IMG/VR virus record: IMGVR_UViG_3300046092_000062
Span: 249,866 to 313,865 of that record
Strand: one strand, 5' to 3'
DNA: 64,000 nt
Origin: a virus
Below, piece after piece: positions 16,320 through 24,691 of the stretch (positions within the stretch are counted from its first letter, which is position 1; each line of letters begins with the position of its first letter). The position numbers and the translations under genes were made by a program. A model generated the notes under the pieces. That model was not told the DNA's origin. It saw only the letters and a list, made by a program, of their open reading frames with translations, and did no database searches.

Positions 16320-17497
16320 TGGGTAAGCTATATTACATGGGGTTAGAGAGTTACAAAGCTCGCTACACCCTGCAACTAACAGAATGGAACAAACGTGTCT
16401 TTGATCGCCGTGGCGTTGAAGCAGTATATGTTCCAGGTCTAACACTAGATAACAGTCAAAAGATTGTTACAGGACAAGTACTGGACGCACACGGTCGCAG
16501 CTACTTTGGTATGAGCCAGATTATGAATTTGGTTCGATTAATGCAACAAGGAGCAGTGACTAAAGATGATGTTGTATATTTCGAAGACATGTTCCAACCA
16601 GGAATCGAAAGCCTACCCTACATCCTTAAACAAATCCCAGAGGCGTCGCGCCCAAGAATCTTTGTTCGTTGTCTCGCTCAGTCTATTGACCCTGACGATT
16701 TCGTACATGTTTGGGGAATGGGTGAATTTATGGGTCACTATGAACGCATGGTGGACAGCTTTGTTGATGGTGTGTTGGCCACTAATGAAGAAATGGTAAT
16801 GCACATGAAGATTGCAGGTTGGAAATCACCAATCTACAATATTTCAGGATTGGTGTTTAACACCGAAGAAGTGCAAGAGCGGGTGGGTAACAAGATTACT
16901 CCCTGGAATGAGCGCAAGCCCCGCGTGGTATTCTCTGCACGTTGGGACCAAGAGAAGCAACCAGACTTCTATATGGATGTAATCGAATCATGGCACAAAC
17001 GTCATCCCGGCTCAGGCGTGGAGTTTGCAGTATGCTCGGGTGCAACACTAAAGAGCAACAATGACAGCTACATGAAGCGCACACGTGATATGCAGGCAGC
17101 AGGCTCGTTGACCATTTACGAAGACCTAGAAAAGAATCAGTACTATGACATTGTTAATAACTCTCGTGTTGTTTTTAATTGTGCATTACAAGATTGGGTC
17201 TCCAATACTGTCTCCGAAGCTGACGCTTTGGGATGCAATGTACTTTATCCTGCTTATCGTTCTTTCCCTGAAACTTTTGCAAACGATCATACTCGCATGT
17301 ACGTTCCGTGGAGCATAGATGACGCATTAGACAAGTTGGAAAAACTGTTGCAGAAGCCAAGTGAGAACATGGGCAAGATTAGCGCATGGACTAGTGGCAC
17401 CGCTGATCGCATTGTTGACATTATTGAAGGCAAGGGCGAAAAGTGGTTGCGTATGTCAACTGACTATCGCAAACATACACATGAGTCTAAGTACTAA
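16319..17497 (+). CDS. GT-B fold glycosyltransferase (GT4-like), 392 aa
   Basis: The C-terminal half shows the GT-B nucleotide-sugar domain: RVVFSARWDQEKQPDFYMDVIE, a later GSLTIYEDLEKNQYYDIVNNSRVVFNCA, then the SNTVSEADALGCNVLYP donor-site helix with Glu. The family moves a sugar from a nucleotide donor to an acceptor. A strong GGAGG lies 10 bases before the ATG, the best ribosome site in this region, so it may be well expressed. In phages such enzymes modify DNA bases, host surface sugars or virions. Proximity to dpdA makes modified DNA a possible acceptor (inference). Confidence 0.75.
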   Translation: MGKLYYMGLESYKARYTLQLTEWNKRVFDRRGVEAVYVPGLTLDNSQKIVTGQVLDAHGRSYFGMSQIMNLVRLMQQGAVTKDDVVYFEDMFQPGIESLPYILKQIPEASRPRIFVRCLAQSIDPDDFVHVWGMGEFMGHYERMVDSFVDGVLATNEEMVMHMKIAGWKSPIYNISGLVFNTEEVQERVGNKITPWNERKPRVVFSARWDQEKQPDFYMDVIESWHKRHPGSGVEFAVCSGATLKSNNDSYMKRTRDMQAAGSLTIYEDLEKNQYYDIVNNSRVVFNCALQDWVSNTVSEADALGCNVLYPAYRSFPETFANDHTRMYVPWSIDDALDKLEKLLQKPSENMGKISAWTSGTADRIVDIIEGKGEKWLRMSTDYRKHTHESKY

Positions 17498-17666
17498 ACA
17501 AGAAATTTGGTTAACATTGGCTGGGGAGCAATACCCCAGCCTTAACGAAGACCAACTAAAGGCACTAAGCCTAAAGGCCGCCAGCGAGTGGTACTTGGGC
17601 GGTGACCCAGAGTTGGTCAACTTGTTTGATCAATACGTAATGCTAAAGAACATAAGGGGAGTGTAA
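17481..17666 (+). CDS. Small hypothetical protein, 61 aa
   Basis: ATG 17481 overlaps the end of the glycosyltransferase by 17 bases. The open frame continues upstream to 17361 but lies in that gene. Helical, with no known motif. The stop overlaps the next start (TAATG). Confidence 0.5.
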   Translation: MSLSTKQEIWLTLAGEQYPSLNEDQLKALSLKAASEWYLGGDPELVNLFDQYVMLKNIRGV

Positions 17667-18331
17667 TGGCTAAGTGGAGCATTGAAGCAGAACAGAAGAA
17701 AAGCGCACTAGAAGTTCAACTATGGTTTAAAGACGGCCAAACTATTCGTAAAACCGAAGGCTACCGTTGGGGCACGTTTGTTTGCGAAAGCGATGAGCGG
17801 CCCGATATCGATCTAGTTAACGAAGATAACGATTACCGCGTTGACGACGACGGCAACGACTGGGAGCTAGATAGTCTTAATGATGGTTGTTGGACTGATT
17901 GGGAATTCCCTGATGGTATGCCCAAGGAAGAGCAAGAACGTCTACAAGCACTATGGAACGAACTATGGTACGAAGGTCTTGAAAGCGAAGGATGGAGCCA
18001 AAACGAATGCGAATACTATTTAAATGGCCCATTGCGACTGACTAACGTAGACACTGGTGAAGAATGGTTAGGATCAACTGACCCTGCCACTGTTGTGCAT
18101 ACTATCGAGTTACCTACTGTGGCACCAGAACCATTGCTAACTGATTGGTTCCCTGCTAAAATTAACCCCGTACACAAAGGCATCTACGAATGTGAGATGT
18201 CTGAAGTTGATGCTTGGCCTTATCCAAAACAACTAATGTTGACTTGGACTGGTAAAGCATGGAAAGATGATGGTAAGTCCATTAAAGAAACCGTTAAGCA
18301 ATGGCGCGGCCTTGCTAGCGAACCTAAATAA
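17666..18331 (+). CDS. Acidic Trp-rich protein, 221 aa
   Basis: The protein has about 15 tryptophans and many Asp/Glu, mainly in residues 30-115. Such surfaces may bind basic partners. The two halves (1-135 and 140-221) look separate. The C-terminal half (KGIYECEMSE, LMLTWTGKAW) recalls small phage beta-barrels. No family recognised. Confidence 0.5.
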   Translation: MAKWSIEAEQKKSALEVQLWFKDGQTIRKTEGYRWGTFVCESDERPDIDLVNEDNDYRVDDDGNDWELDSLNDGCWTDWEFPDGMPKEEQERLQALWNELWYEGLESEGWSQNECEYYLNGPLRLTNVDTGEEWLGSTDPATVVHTIELPTVAPEPLLTDWFPAKINPVHKGIYECEMSEVDAWPYPKQLMLTWTGKAWKDDGKSIKETVKQWRGLASEPK

Positions 18332-18351
18332 TCATTAACTAAGGAAATAAA

Positions 18352-18534
18352 ATGACAAATCTACAACCACTATTTGACGCATACTTGGCAGAAAACGAAA
18401 AATTCGAAGCCGGTAACAATGCAGCAGGCACTCGTGCTCGCAAAGCATTGCAAGAACTTGCTAAAGGCGTAAAAGCTCGTCGCAACGAAATTACCGAAAC
18501 TAAGAACGCACGAGCAGAAGCTAAGAAGGCCTAA
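18352..18534 (+). CDS. Histone H1-like (Hc1 family) small protein, 60 aa
   Basis: The core GNNAAGTRARKALQEL followed by a basic helix matches the short bacterial histone-H1-like family (Hc1, PF07432), in which a G-N-x-AAG-x-RARK block is typical. Members are small, basic and thought to bind DNA. Here it lies between the acidic protein and GalE, with AAGGAAA before the ATG. Together with the Lys-rich protein at 28069 it may condense or protect phage DNA (inference). Confidence 0.65.
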   Translation: MTNLQPLFDAYLAENEKFEAGNNAAGTRARKALQELAKGVKARRNEITETKNARAEAKKA

Positions 18535-19518
18535 ATGTCAAAGACCGTTATTGTCACTGGCGGATGTGGGTACATTGGTAGTCACGTTGCACGGGCTTTC
18601 AAACAAGAAGGCTACGCCGTACACATTGTTGACACTGTTTACCGTGAACACACTGTCAAGGACATTGACGGTCATTTGATCAATTGCTTTGCTAGCAAAG
18701 CTGCACTCAGCATGTACATCATGCTGCAACCAGACATTATTGTGCATTGTGCAGGCACTAGTCTAGTTGGTCCAAGCATAACTAATCCAGCAGAGTATTA
18801 CGATAACAACGTTAGTAAGACTATTAAGATGCTGGATGTCTTAAAGGATTTACCAAAGCGTCCCACTATTATGTTTAGTAGTAGCGCCAGCGTGTATGGC
18901 GTCCCTAAAGAATCACCGATAACAATAAACAGCCCCTTACAGCCAATTAGCCCATACGGTTCAACTAAGATGATTGTTGAGCAAGTGCTAAAGGATTACG
19001 GCAGTGCATATGGATTCAACACCATTTGCTTTAGATATTTTAATGCTGCCGGCGCAGCGGCAACTGGTGACTTAGGGCAAGAACCTGATGCAACACATCT
19101 AGTTGCACGTACAGTTGAAGCAAGCCTAAGCGGCAGATTAGTTACTATCAATGGTGACGACTTTGACACACTAGATGGTACCTGCGTTCGTGACTACGTA
19201 CACGTTTGGGATATTGCCGTGGCACACACTAAGGCAGCGGAATTCTTTGCTATCCATTATGGCCCAGACACCATTGCTGGACATCATGTGTTTAACTTAG
19301 GCACTGGTAGCGGGTACAGTAACAAGGAAATTGTTGACTACGTTTACGAAACATACGGATTGACTACAGTCAAGTATGGCCCACGTAGACCCGGCGACCC
19401 AGACTTATTAGTAGCAGATCCATCGGTAGCTAACTCAGTATTGGGATGGTATCCAATTAACAGCAGTATAAAAAACATCATTGATACAGCATATAACTGG
19501 TACAAGAATCGTGTTTGA
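18535..19518 (+). CDS. galE: UDP-glucose 4-epimerase-like (GalE), 327 aa
   Basis: NAD-binding TGGCGYIGSH at the N-terminus, catalytic Y141-x3-K145 (YGSTK), FSSSASVYG, and the GalE signature CFRYFNAAGA followed by GDDFDTLDGTCVRDYVHVWD. Length is close to E. coli GalE (338 aa). It interconverts UDP-hexoses at C4. It starts immediately after the previous stop and overlaps a truncated aminotransferase, a pairing that recurs at 45.6 kb. Confidence 0.85.
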   Translation: MSKTVIVTGGCGYIGSHVARAFKQEGYAVHIVDTVYREHTVKDIDGHLINCFASKAALSMYIMLQPDIIVHCAGTSLVGPSITNPAEYYDNNVSKTIKMLDVLKDLPKRPTIMFSSSASVYGVPKESPITINSPLQPISPYGSTKMIVEQVLKDYGSAYGFNTICFRYFNAAGAAATGDLGQEPDATHLVARTVEASLSGRLVTINGDDFDTLDGTCVRDYVHVWDIAVAHTKAAEFFAIHYGPDTIAGHHVFNLGTGSGYSNKEIVDYVYETYGLTTVKYGPRRPGDPDLLVADPSVANSVLGWYPINSSIKNIIDTAYNWYKNRV

Positions 19519-20116
19519 TAAAATTAAGAAATTTGAACTTGCGCTAGCAGAATTTACTGGCGCACCATATGCAATCATGACCGATTGCTGCACACATGCA
19601 ATTGAACTGTGCCTACGATATGATAAGATCACTGAGTGCTCATTCACTCCTTACACGTATTTGAGCATCCCAATGACAATGCACAAGCTAGGCATCAACT
19701 ATAGCTACTTTCCAGACACGTTACCACATCGTCAACAATGGGTTGGTGAATACAAGTTTGAAGCTACTCGAATTTGGGACAGTGCAAGACGACTAGAAGA
19801 AAACATGTACCGTCCGGGAATGATGCAATGTTTAAGTTTTGGACATACAAAGCCTTTACACATTGGCCGCGGTGGTGCTATACTACTAGACGACAAGTCA
19901 GCATATGATGCGTTAATTTTAATGCGCTATGATGGACGCGACCTAAATATTAAACCATGGGAATCTCAGAAAGAATTCAGAGTTGGGTATCACTATAAAC
20001 CCACGCCAGAAGAAGCAGTACAAGGACTTGCACTACTACAGGGCGTTAAGGTTAATAAACCCAAACCAGTAACAGTTGAGTACCCAGACCTAAGAACAAT
20101 CACTATCAAGGACTAA
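19511..20116 (+). CDS. Truncated DegT/DnrJ-type PLP aminotransferase, 201 aa, GTG start
   Basis: The likely start is GTG 19511, overlapping galE by 8 bases; the frame also opens at TTG 19481. The middle matches the PLP-lysine region of DegT enzymes: SFGHTKPLHIGRGGAILLDD, with the Lys of HTKPL corresponding to the Schiff-base lysine. Full members are 360-400 aa (compare 369 aa at 46533), so the C-terminal half is missing, yet the frame is intact without a frameshift. It may be a minimal active form or a degenerate copy. Substrate would be a nucleotide keto-sugar. Confidence 0.6.
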   Translation: MFDKIKKFELALAEFTGAPYAIMTDCCTHAIELCLRYDKITECSFTPYTYLSIPMTMHKLGINYSYFPDTLPHRQQWVGEYKFEATRIWDSARRLEENMYRPGMMQCLSFGHTKPLHIGRGGAILLDDKSAYDALILMRYDGRDLNIKPWESQKEFRVGYHYKPTPEEAVQGLALLQGVKVNKPKPVTVEYPDLRTITIKD

Positions 20117-20117
20117 A

Positions 20118-20819
20118 ATGACAGATACAAGTAAAAACTTATCACAAGTTATTCGCGACAAGATGCGAGCAGACAACAAACGCTTCTGGGCGGGCGACAA
20201 CATCAGTGAGTATGTTGGCGAAGAAGAAAAAGAATCGTTAATTAGCGAAGCAGCAGAAGCATTTGAAAAAGTACTTGACACACTATTGATTGACCGCGAA
20301 AATGATCCGAACTCAAAAGGCACAGCAAGGCGTCTTGCAAAAATGTACTACAACGAAATTATGGCTGGGCGGTACGATGCAAGCCCTAGCGCAACTGCGT
20401 TTCCCAATGATAGCGATGGCGCATACGACGGAATGTTGGTTGTGCGCAGTGAGCTTAAAAGCATGTGTAGCCACCATCACCAACCTGTTACGGGTGTGGC
20501 TTACATTGGCATTATTGCTGGACAGAAACTCATCGGACTATCGAAGTATACCAGGATTGCACAGTGGTGCGCAAGACGAGGAACACTACAAGAAGAGCTC
20601 TGTATGGACATCGCTCGTGAGATTGAACTTGCAACTGGATCACAAGACGTTGCAGTTTATATTCAGGCTACCCACGGATGTTGTGAGAATCGTGGTATCA
20701 TGGCTCACTCTAGTCTTACTCAGACCACAGTACTACGCGGAGCCTTTAAAGAAGACGCAAGCGTAAAGAAAGAGTTCTTTGACAACATCAAATTGCAACA
20801 AGAGTTTGCACCACGCTAA
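20118..20819 (+). CDS. folE: GTP cyclohydrolase I, 233 aa
   Basis: Converts GTP to dihydroneopterin triphosphate, the first step of both folate and 7-deazaguanine synthesis. Zinc ligands are visible: C117 and H120 in SMCSHHH, and C188 in THGCCENRG. Other hallmark segments present: GLSKYTRIAQWCARR, TLQEEL and the C-terminal SLTQTTVLRG. Length fits the family (about 220 aa). It belongs with QueD and QueE at 25.6-27.5 kb and DpdA at 12.8 kb as one pathway. Confidence 0.93.
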   Translation: MTDTSKNLSQVIRDKMRADNKRFWAGDNISEYVGEEEKESLISEAAEAFEKVLDTLLIDRENDPNSKGTARRLAKMYYNEIMAGRYDASPSATAFPNDSDGAYDGMLVVRSELKSMCSHHHQPVTGVAYIGIIAGQKLIGLSKYTRIAQWCARRGTLQEELCMDIAREIELATGSQDVAVYIQATHGCCENRGIMAHSSLTQTTVLRGAFKEDASVKKEFFDNIKLQQEFAPR

Positions 20820-20828
20820 GGAAACAAC

Positions 20829-21044
20829 ATGAACGCCGCAGACATGACAACAGCACTAATCAATCGTGCAAAGGTATTAAACGAGTTTATGGTCACTACT
20901 GAAGTGCCCAACGACTTTAGATTCAACGGGATGGTGCCATTTGATATGCAAATTAAAGATGGTATTATTTACGCACATGTTTGGGGCGTTGACTTTGACG
21001 AAGCGTGTATGCGTTTAGATCAATTTTTAGACACCTGCAAATAA
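20829..21044 (+). CDS. Small hypothetical protein, 71 aa
   Basis: AAGGAAA precedes the ATG. An N-terminal helix is followed by a strand-rich half (FNGMVPFDMQIKDGIIYAHVWG). Not recognised. It lies between folE and a cupin-like gene. Confidence 0.5.
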   Translation: MNAADMTTALINRAKVLNEFMVTTEVPNDFRFNGMVPFDMQIKDGIIYAHVWGVDFDEACMRLDQFLDTCK

Positions 21045-21052
21045 AGGCAGCT

Positions 21053-21511
21053 ATGAAGCAGTGGATTCTCAACTGGCTTGAAGCACACGGTCGCAAACGT
21101 ATTGTTATGGACCGTGTAAACAATGAACCTTATCTAGAACGTTACTATGTATTCCTTAAAGACCGTGAGAATTTTCCCTTTAACATTTTTCTGCACAAGT
21201 TTCTTAAGTCAGATCCCGATGACGTGCATGATCATCCTTGGAATTACCGAACTCTTATCTTAAAGGGCGGGTACTGGGAATGGCAACCCCAGTTTAACAG
21301 CAAAGGTCACAAAGTTGGTGAGATTGCAACATGGCGCGGTGCCGGATCATTCCGTAGTGCAAAAGCCAACAGCTATCATCGCATCGAGCTTGATCCCAAT
21401 GTGGAATGTTGGACATTGTTTATGCCAGGACGCAAGCGACGCGAATGGGGTTTCCTTAGTAAAGGCACATGGGTACAATGGCAAAAATATCTAGCAACCA
21501 GATCACAATAA
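21053..21511 (+). CDS. Cupin-like (RmlC-type fold) protein, 152 aa
   Basis: ATG 21053 is chosen; the frame is open upstream to a GTG at 21005 inside the previous gene. The core HDHPWNYRTLILKGGYWE, with two His and a later Glu, followed by SYHRIELD and CWTLFMPG, matches the two metal-binding blocks of cupins. Members include sugar epimerases and dioxygenases. It sits between FolE and a Rieske oxygenase, consistent with small-molecule chemistry, but the substrate is unknown. The stop overlaps the next start (TAATG). Confidence 0.65.
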   Translation: MKQWILNWLEAHGRKRIVMDRVNNEPYLERYYVFLKDRENFPFNIFLHKFLKSDPDDVHDHPWNYRTLILKGGYWEWQPQFNSKGHKVGEIATWRGAGSFRSAKANSYHRIELDPNVECWTLFMPGRKRREWGFLSKGTWVQWQKYLATRSQ

Positions 21512-21816
21512 TGAACGGATCCTATCCTGTAGACTTGTTTGAGCTTACCAAAGAAGCAGCCGAGTATCTACGTGCTCGTGGAGCAGTTATTCCAAGTAGA
21601 ACAACGTCGTGGGGCACTGTATCCTATCTAGTGCAGTTTCCAGGGTGCAAGCCTAGTTATACCAACCGCGCCGGCGGCAATACAGGTACTAGAGTATTCT
21701 TTCCAGACGAAGACACTATCCTAATGTTTAGCATAGTATACGGGCACCTAATACAGAATTGTAGAGTCAAGTCTATCATGGACATGATTATCAACGAACG
21801 GATACTTAAACAATGA
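21511..21816 (+). CDS. Hypothetical protein, 101 aa
   Basis: I use ATG 21511, which overlaps the cupin stop (TAATG); upstream ATGs at 21469 and 21478 are in frame but lie inside that gene. A mixed alpha/beta sequence with SYLVQFPGCKPSYTNRAGG and TRVFFPDEDTILMF. Not recognised. The stop overlaps the next start. Confidence 0.5.
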   Translation: MNGSYPVDLFELTKEAAEYLRARGAVIPSRTTSWGTVSYLVQFPGCKPSYTNRAGGNTGTRVFFPDEDTILMFSIVYGHLIQNCRVKSIMDMIINERILKQ

Positions 21817-22151
21817 TTGCACTACCACCAGGATGCACTGTAACCTATGCAGTATGGATTGACGTTAAGGAAATGACCACTGAACTTATCGAGTGGTGCG
21901 AACTAGTTGGTGGCCGTAAGAAAGTCGACAGCTACTACAATCATCGTGGCAACAAAGTCGATACAGAGTACATTGCATTTGGAAAAGCCAAGTGGTGTCA
22001 CTATCATCAAAATGGCAATGGTGGTGTACGCCTACACTTTCACGGCGACGATGCTTCAACTGCGAGCATGTTCTTGCTCAAGTTTATGGACAACGTAACC
22101 GCACACAATTTAAAAGAAGTACAAGATAGAGTAGAACATGGATTTGTTTAA
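21813..22151 (+). CDS. Hypothetical protein, 112 aa
   Basis: Coupled by ATGA; its end overlaps the Rieske gene by 14 bases. It has a His-rich middle (KWCHYHQNG, RLHFHGDD), which could bind metal. Not recognised. Possibly a partner of the Rieske oxygenase, by position only. Confidence 0.5.
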   Translation: MIALPPGCTVTYAVWIDVKEMTTELIEWCELVGGRKKVDSYYNHRGNKVDTEYIAFGKAKWCHYHQNGNGGVRLHFHGDDASTASMFLLKFMDNVTAHNLKEVQDRVEHGFV

Positions 22152-22959
22152 AGGACCAGTGCCGCGACTGTTTGGGCACAAAGATAGTTTAAAAGATAAC
22201 AAGTTTTTTGCATCCAACAAGTTTGTTATTAACCAACAGTTTGAAGCATTTACTAACATCTGTCCGCATCGCGGATTTCCTATTTTGCAGCCATCTGGTG
22301 TAGCAGACAACATGCGCTGCGAGCTACACGGATGGCAATGGAACGATGACGGGACACCTGCTAATAACTCAGCGTGTTTAAAGCCACGTAGGCTCACAGT
22401 AGGCAAAAGCGGGCTGATGTTTATGGACTGGCAAGAACCCTCTGATGCTAAATGGGTTAACGATTTGGCTAATGATTCGTTTACGTATAGTCATAGCACA
22501 CGCCGAACTGGCACCGGTGATTGGAAGTGGCAAATGGAAATGCACGTGGATCTGCTGCACGTTGACAAGATTCATCCTTTGCTAACCAGTTACGTAGATA
22601 TAAACAAACTTCAAACTGAATACGGTAGTGATTGGGTGTGCCAGCACCACGAACACGGATGGTGGTTATTTGTGTATCCATTTACTCATATTGAATGGGA
22701 ACCAGGATGCTTGTACTTTAGTGAAATGGTGCAGACAAACTACGGGTACGAGGTATACATCCATTACTTGTTTAACGAGTCTACTCCGCAGCATGTGCGT
22801 GAAAACTTTATCAAAGTAGCAGAAGTTACATTCGACGAAGACGTGGACGCAGTTAATCGACTATCTCTAAACAATAAATACAGAACACCATCAAAAACTC
22901 TTGACCCACTGGAAGTAGATATTAAGCACTTCTATGATTGGTATAAGGCAAACACATAA
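22138..22959 (+). CDS. Rieske non-heme iron oxygenase (alpha-subunit type), 273 aa
   Basis: The N-terminal Rieske [2Fe-2S] site is complete: C42-x-H44 in ICPHRGF and C61-x2-H64 in RCELHGW. The C-terminal domain has the mononuclear iron motif D138-x2-H141-x4-H146 and a later acidic D233-E-D235 segment that could supply the carboxylate ligand. Such enzymes use O2 and electrons from a reductase to hydroxylate or demethylate a substrate. At 273 aa it is shorter than ring-hydroxylating subunits (about 350-450 aa). No reductase is encoded nearby, so host electron donors would be needed. It directly overlaps the first of three PP-loop genes. Confidence 0.85.
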   Translation: MDLFKGPVPRLFGHKDSLKDNKFFASNKFVINQQFEAFTNICPHRGFPILQPSGVADNMRCELHGWQWNDDGTPANNSACLKPRRLTVGKSGLMFMDWQEPSDAKWVNDLANDSFTYSHSTRRTGTGDWKWQMEMHVDLLHVDKIHPLLTSYVDINKLQTEYGSDWVCQHHEHGWWLFVYPFTHIEWEPGCLYFSEMVQTNYGYEVYIHYLFNESTPQHVRENFIKVAEVTFDEDVDAVNRLSLNNKYRTPSKTLDPLEVDIKHFYDWYKANT

Positions 22960-23852
22960 TGTACTGTAGAAACAATTGGCTCACTTATTCGTTTGGCGGA
23001 AACCCTCGCCGTATTCGCGATGAGGATCTTACTGTACAATTTACTGAGCAAGCAGATAAGATAATTCCTCTAGACGAAGTAGCGCAAGCGACTGCAAAAG
23101 AAATACACTCATTATACCCAGACATTTATGTTGCAATGAGCGGAGGGTGCGATAGCGAGTATGTAGCAAAGAGTTTTAAGGCCGCCGGAGTTCCATTTAA
23201 AGCCATTACAATGACTTGTAAAGGATACCTTGTAATCGGCGAATGGTATACTAAAAAATGGTGCGACGAAAATGATGTTGAACTAATCAAATTCGAAGTT
23301 GATCCGTTTGAATTATTAGAATACGGTAAACGCACTGTGGGAAGAATCAAGGGCATTAGCTGGTTTGGCTCCACTGTTAATTTAGTAGCAAACGAAGTAG
23401 AACGACGAGGGGGTTACTTAGTAACCGGAGCATTGCCATCGTACTACCCTGATCCAAAATTAAGATTAGACAAAGCAGATCCTGAATTTGTTAAAACATT
23501 TCGTGGATTCATGTTTGACGAAAGTGACTTCTACATAGAATTAGTAAACCCAAATAAGCATCCTTGGGCGTTCTTTTACTGGTCGCCCGAAATGTTGGCT
23601 AGTGTGATATACCATTGGGACACTTCTCAGCCAGTAGAGGACAACAAATGGCGCATGTTTAATGTGCTGCCTAGACCAAAACTAACTGGTTGCGAATTCT
23701 TCACGCACAATCATATAGCCAAGACTCTTCCCGAGTACAACAATTATTTCAAATGGACGTATGCTCACCGCTCACTAAAATGGGGCGCGAGAGATTTTGC
23801 ACCTTGCCCTGACAGAGAAGAATTCTTAAAAATATTATGTCGGCCCCAATAA
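22959..23852 (+). CDS. PP-loop (N-type) ATP pyrophosphatase family protein 1, 297 aa
   Basis: The ATP PP-loop AMSGGCDSEYVAK is near residues 58-70. The class adenylates a carboxyl, carbonyl or similar group, as in asparagine synthetase, QueC, and GMP or NAD synthetases. No C-terminal CxxC zinc cluster of QueC is seen, and there is no N-terminal glutaminase domain as in AsnB. A conserved HPWAFFYWSPE segment near residue 203 is shared with the two following genes (HPGAFF). TAATG overlap with the Rieske gene implies co-translation. Confidence 0.7.
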   Translation: MYCRNNWLTYSFGGNPRRIRDEDLTVQFTEQADKIIPLDEVAQATAKEIHSLYPDIYVAMSGGCDSEYVAKSFKAAGVPFKAITMTCKGYLVIGEWYTKKWCDENDVELIKFEVDPFELLEYGKRTVGRIKGISWFGSTVNLVANEVERRGGYLVTGALPSYYPDPKLRLDKADPEFVKTFRGFMFDESDFYIELVNPNKHPWAFFYWSPEMLASVIYHWDTSQPVEDNKWRMFNVLPRPKLTGCEFFTHNHIAKTLPEYNNYFKWTYAHRSLKWGARDFAPCPDREEFLKILCRPQ

Positions 23853-24691
23853 CAATTAGTGCCGGTCATAAGAACTGGTACTCAGTTACTCTAACGCCAT
23901 TGCAGCATCCAGAGACTTCTACAGTCAGTATGAGCTTTGGTCACACAGAAGTCGATGGTACGCTAACTTTCCAAGCTGCGGCCGATTATACTGCAAAGTT
24001 AATTGCGGCTCAATGCTCTAATCTCTATCTAGCAATGAGCGGAGGGCTTGACAGTGAGTTTGTAGCCGAAGTACTTTATCGCAATGGTATTCAATTTACT
24101 CCAATTGTTGCGATAACGCCCGACAACGTAGAAACTCATTGTGCATTGCACTGGTGCAAATTGCATAACTTAGATCCAGTGATACTTACATTTGTTGAAA
24201 ACGATCCTCGACTGATTAGACAGTTTAGATTAATAGCAAAAGAATTAAAACAAGCAACAGGCTTATCTAATATAGTGGCTTACTTAGCAGAGTACGTTAA
24301 AGAACTAGGTGGACAATTATTAGTAGGTGATAGCCCGTTTGGCGGCCCTACTAGCAGTTATTACCAAGCGTCTGGTGAAATATTTGAAATTGATTGGCAC
24401 TCATTTATTACAGAATTTATGCAACCTAATTCACATCCCGGTGCCTTCTTCCAGTACACCCCAGAGTTGTTTTTGGCTATGGCAAAAGAGCTTAATATCA
24501 CTATTAGTGAATCTGCAGGCAAGGCTGAGTTGTATGAAATTCCGTTTAAGCCCAAGGACCCAAACCCGGCTCTTCCTATATCACTAGCAGTTAGTAAACA
24601 GTTAGCAGAATTTGCAGGTGTAGGTATGTATTGTTTCTTCCCGCCGCTTAAATGGCACAAAGACCAATTGATTAAGTTATTGTCAAAATGA
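23837..24691 (+). CDS. PP-loop ATP pyrophosphatase family protein 2, 284 aa
   Basis: Paralogue of the genes on either side: LAMSGGLDSEFVAEVLYRNG (PP-loop about residue 60), then HPGAFFQYTPELFLAMAKEL near 198. It overlaps the previous gene by 16 bases. Protein 3 is much closer to it than protein 1, so a recent tandem duplication is likely. No zinc-binding cysteine cluster. Confidence 0.7.
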   Translation: MSAPITISAGHKNWYSVTLTPLQHPETSTVSMSFGHTEVDGTLTFQAAADYTAKLIAAQCSNLYLAMSGGLDSEFVAEVLYRNGIQFTPIVAITPDNVETHCALHWCKLHNLDPVILTFVENDPRLIRQFRLIAKELKQATGLSNIVAYLAEYVKELGGQLLVGDSPFGGPTSSYYQASGEIFEIDWHSFITEFMQPNSHPGAFFQYTPELFLAMAKELNITISESAGKAELYEIPFKPKDPNPALPISLAVSKQLAEFAGVGMYCFFPPLKWHKDQLIKLLSK

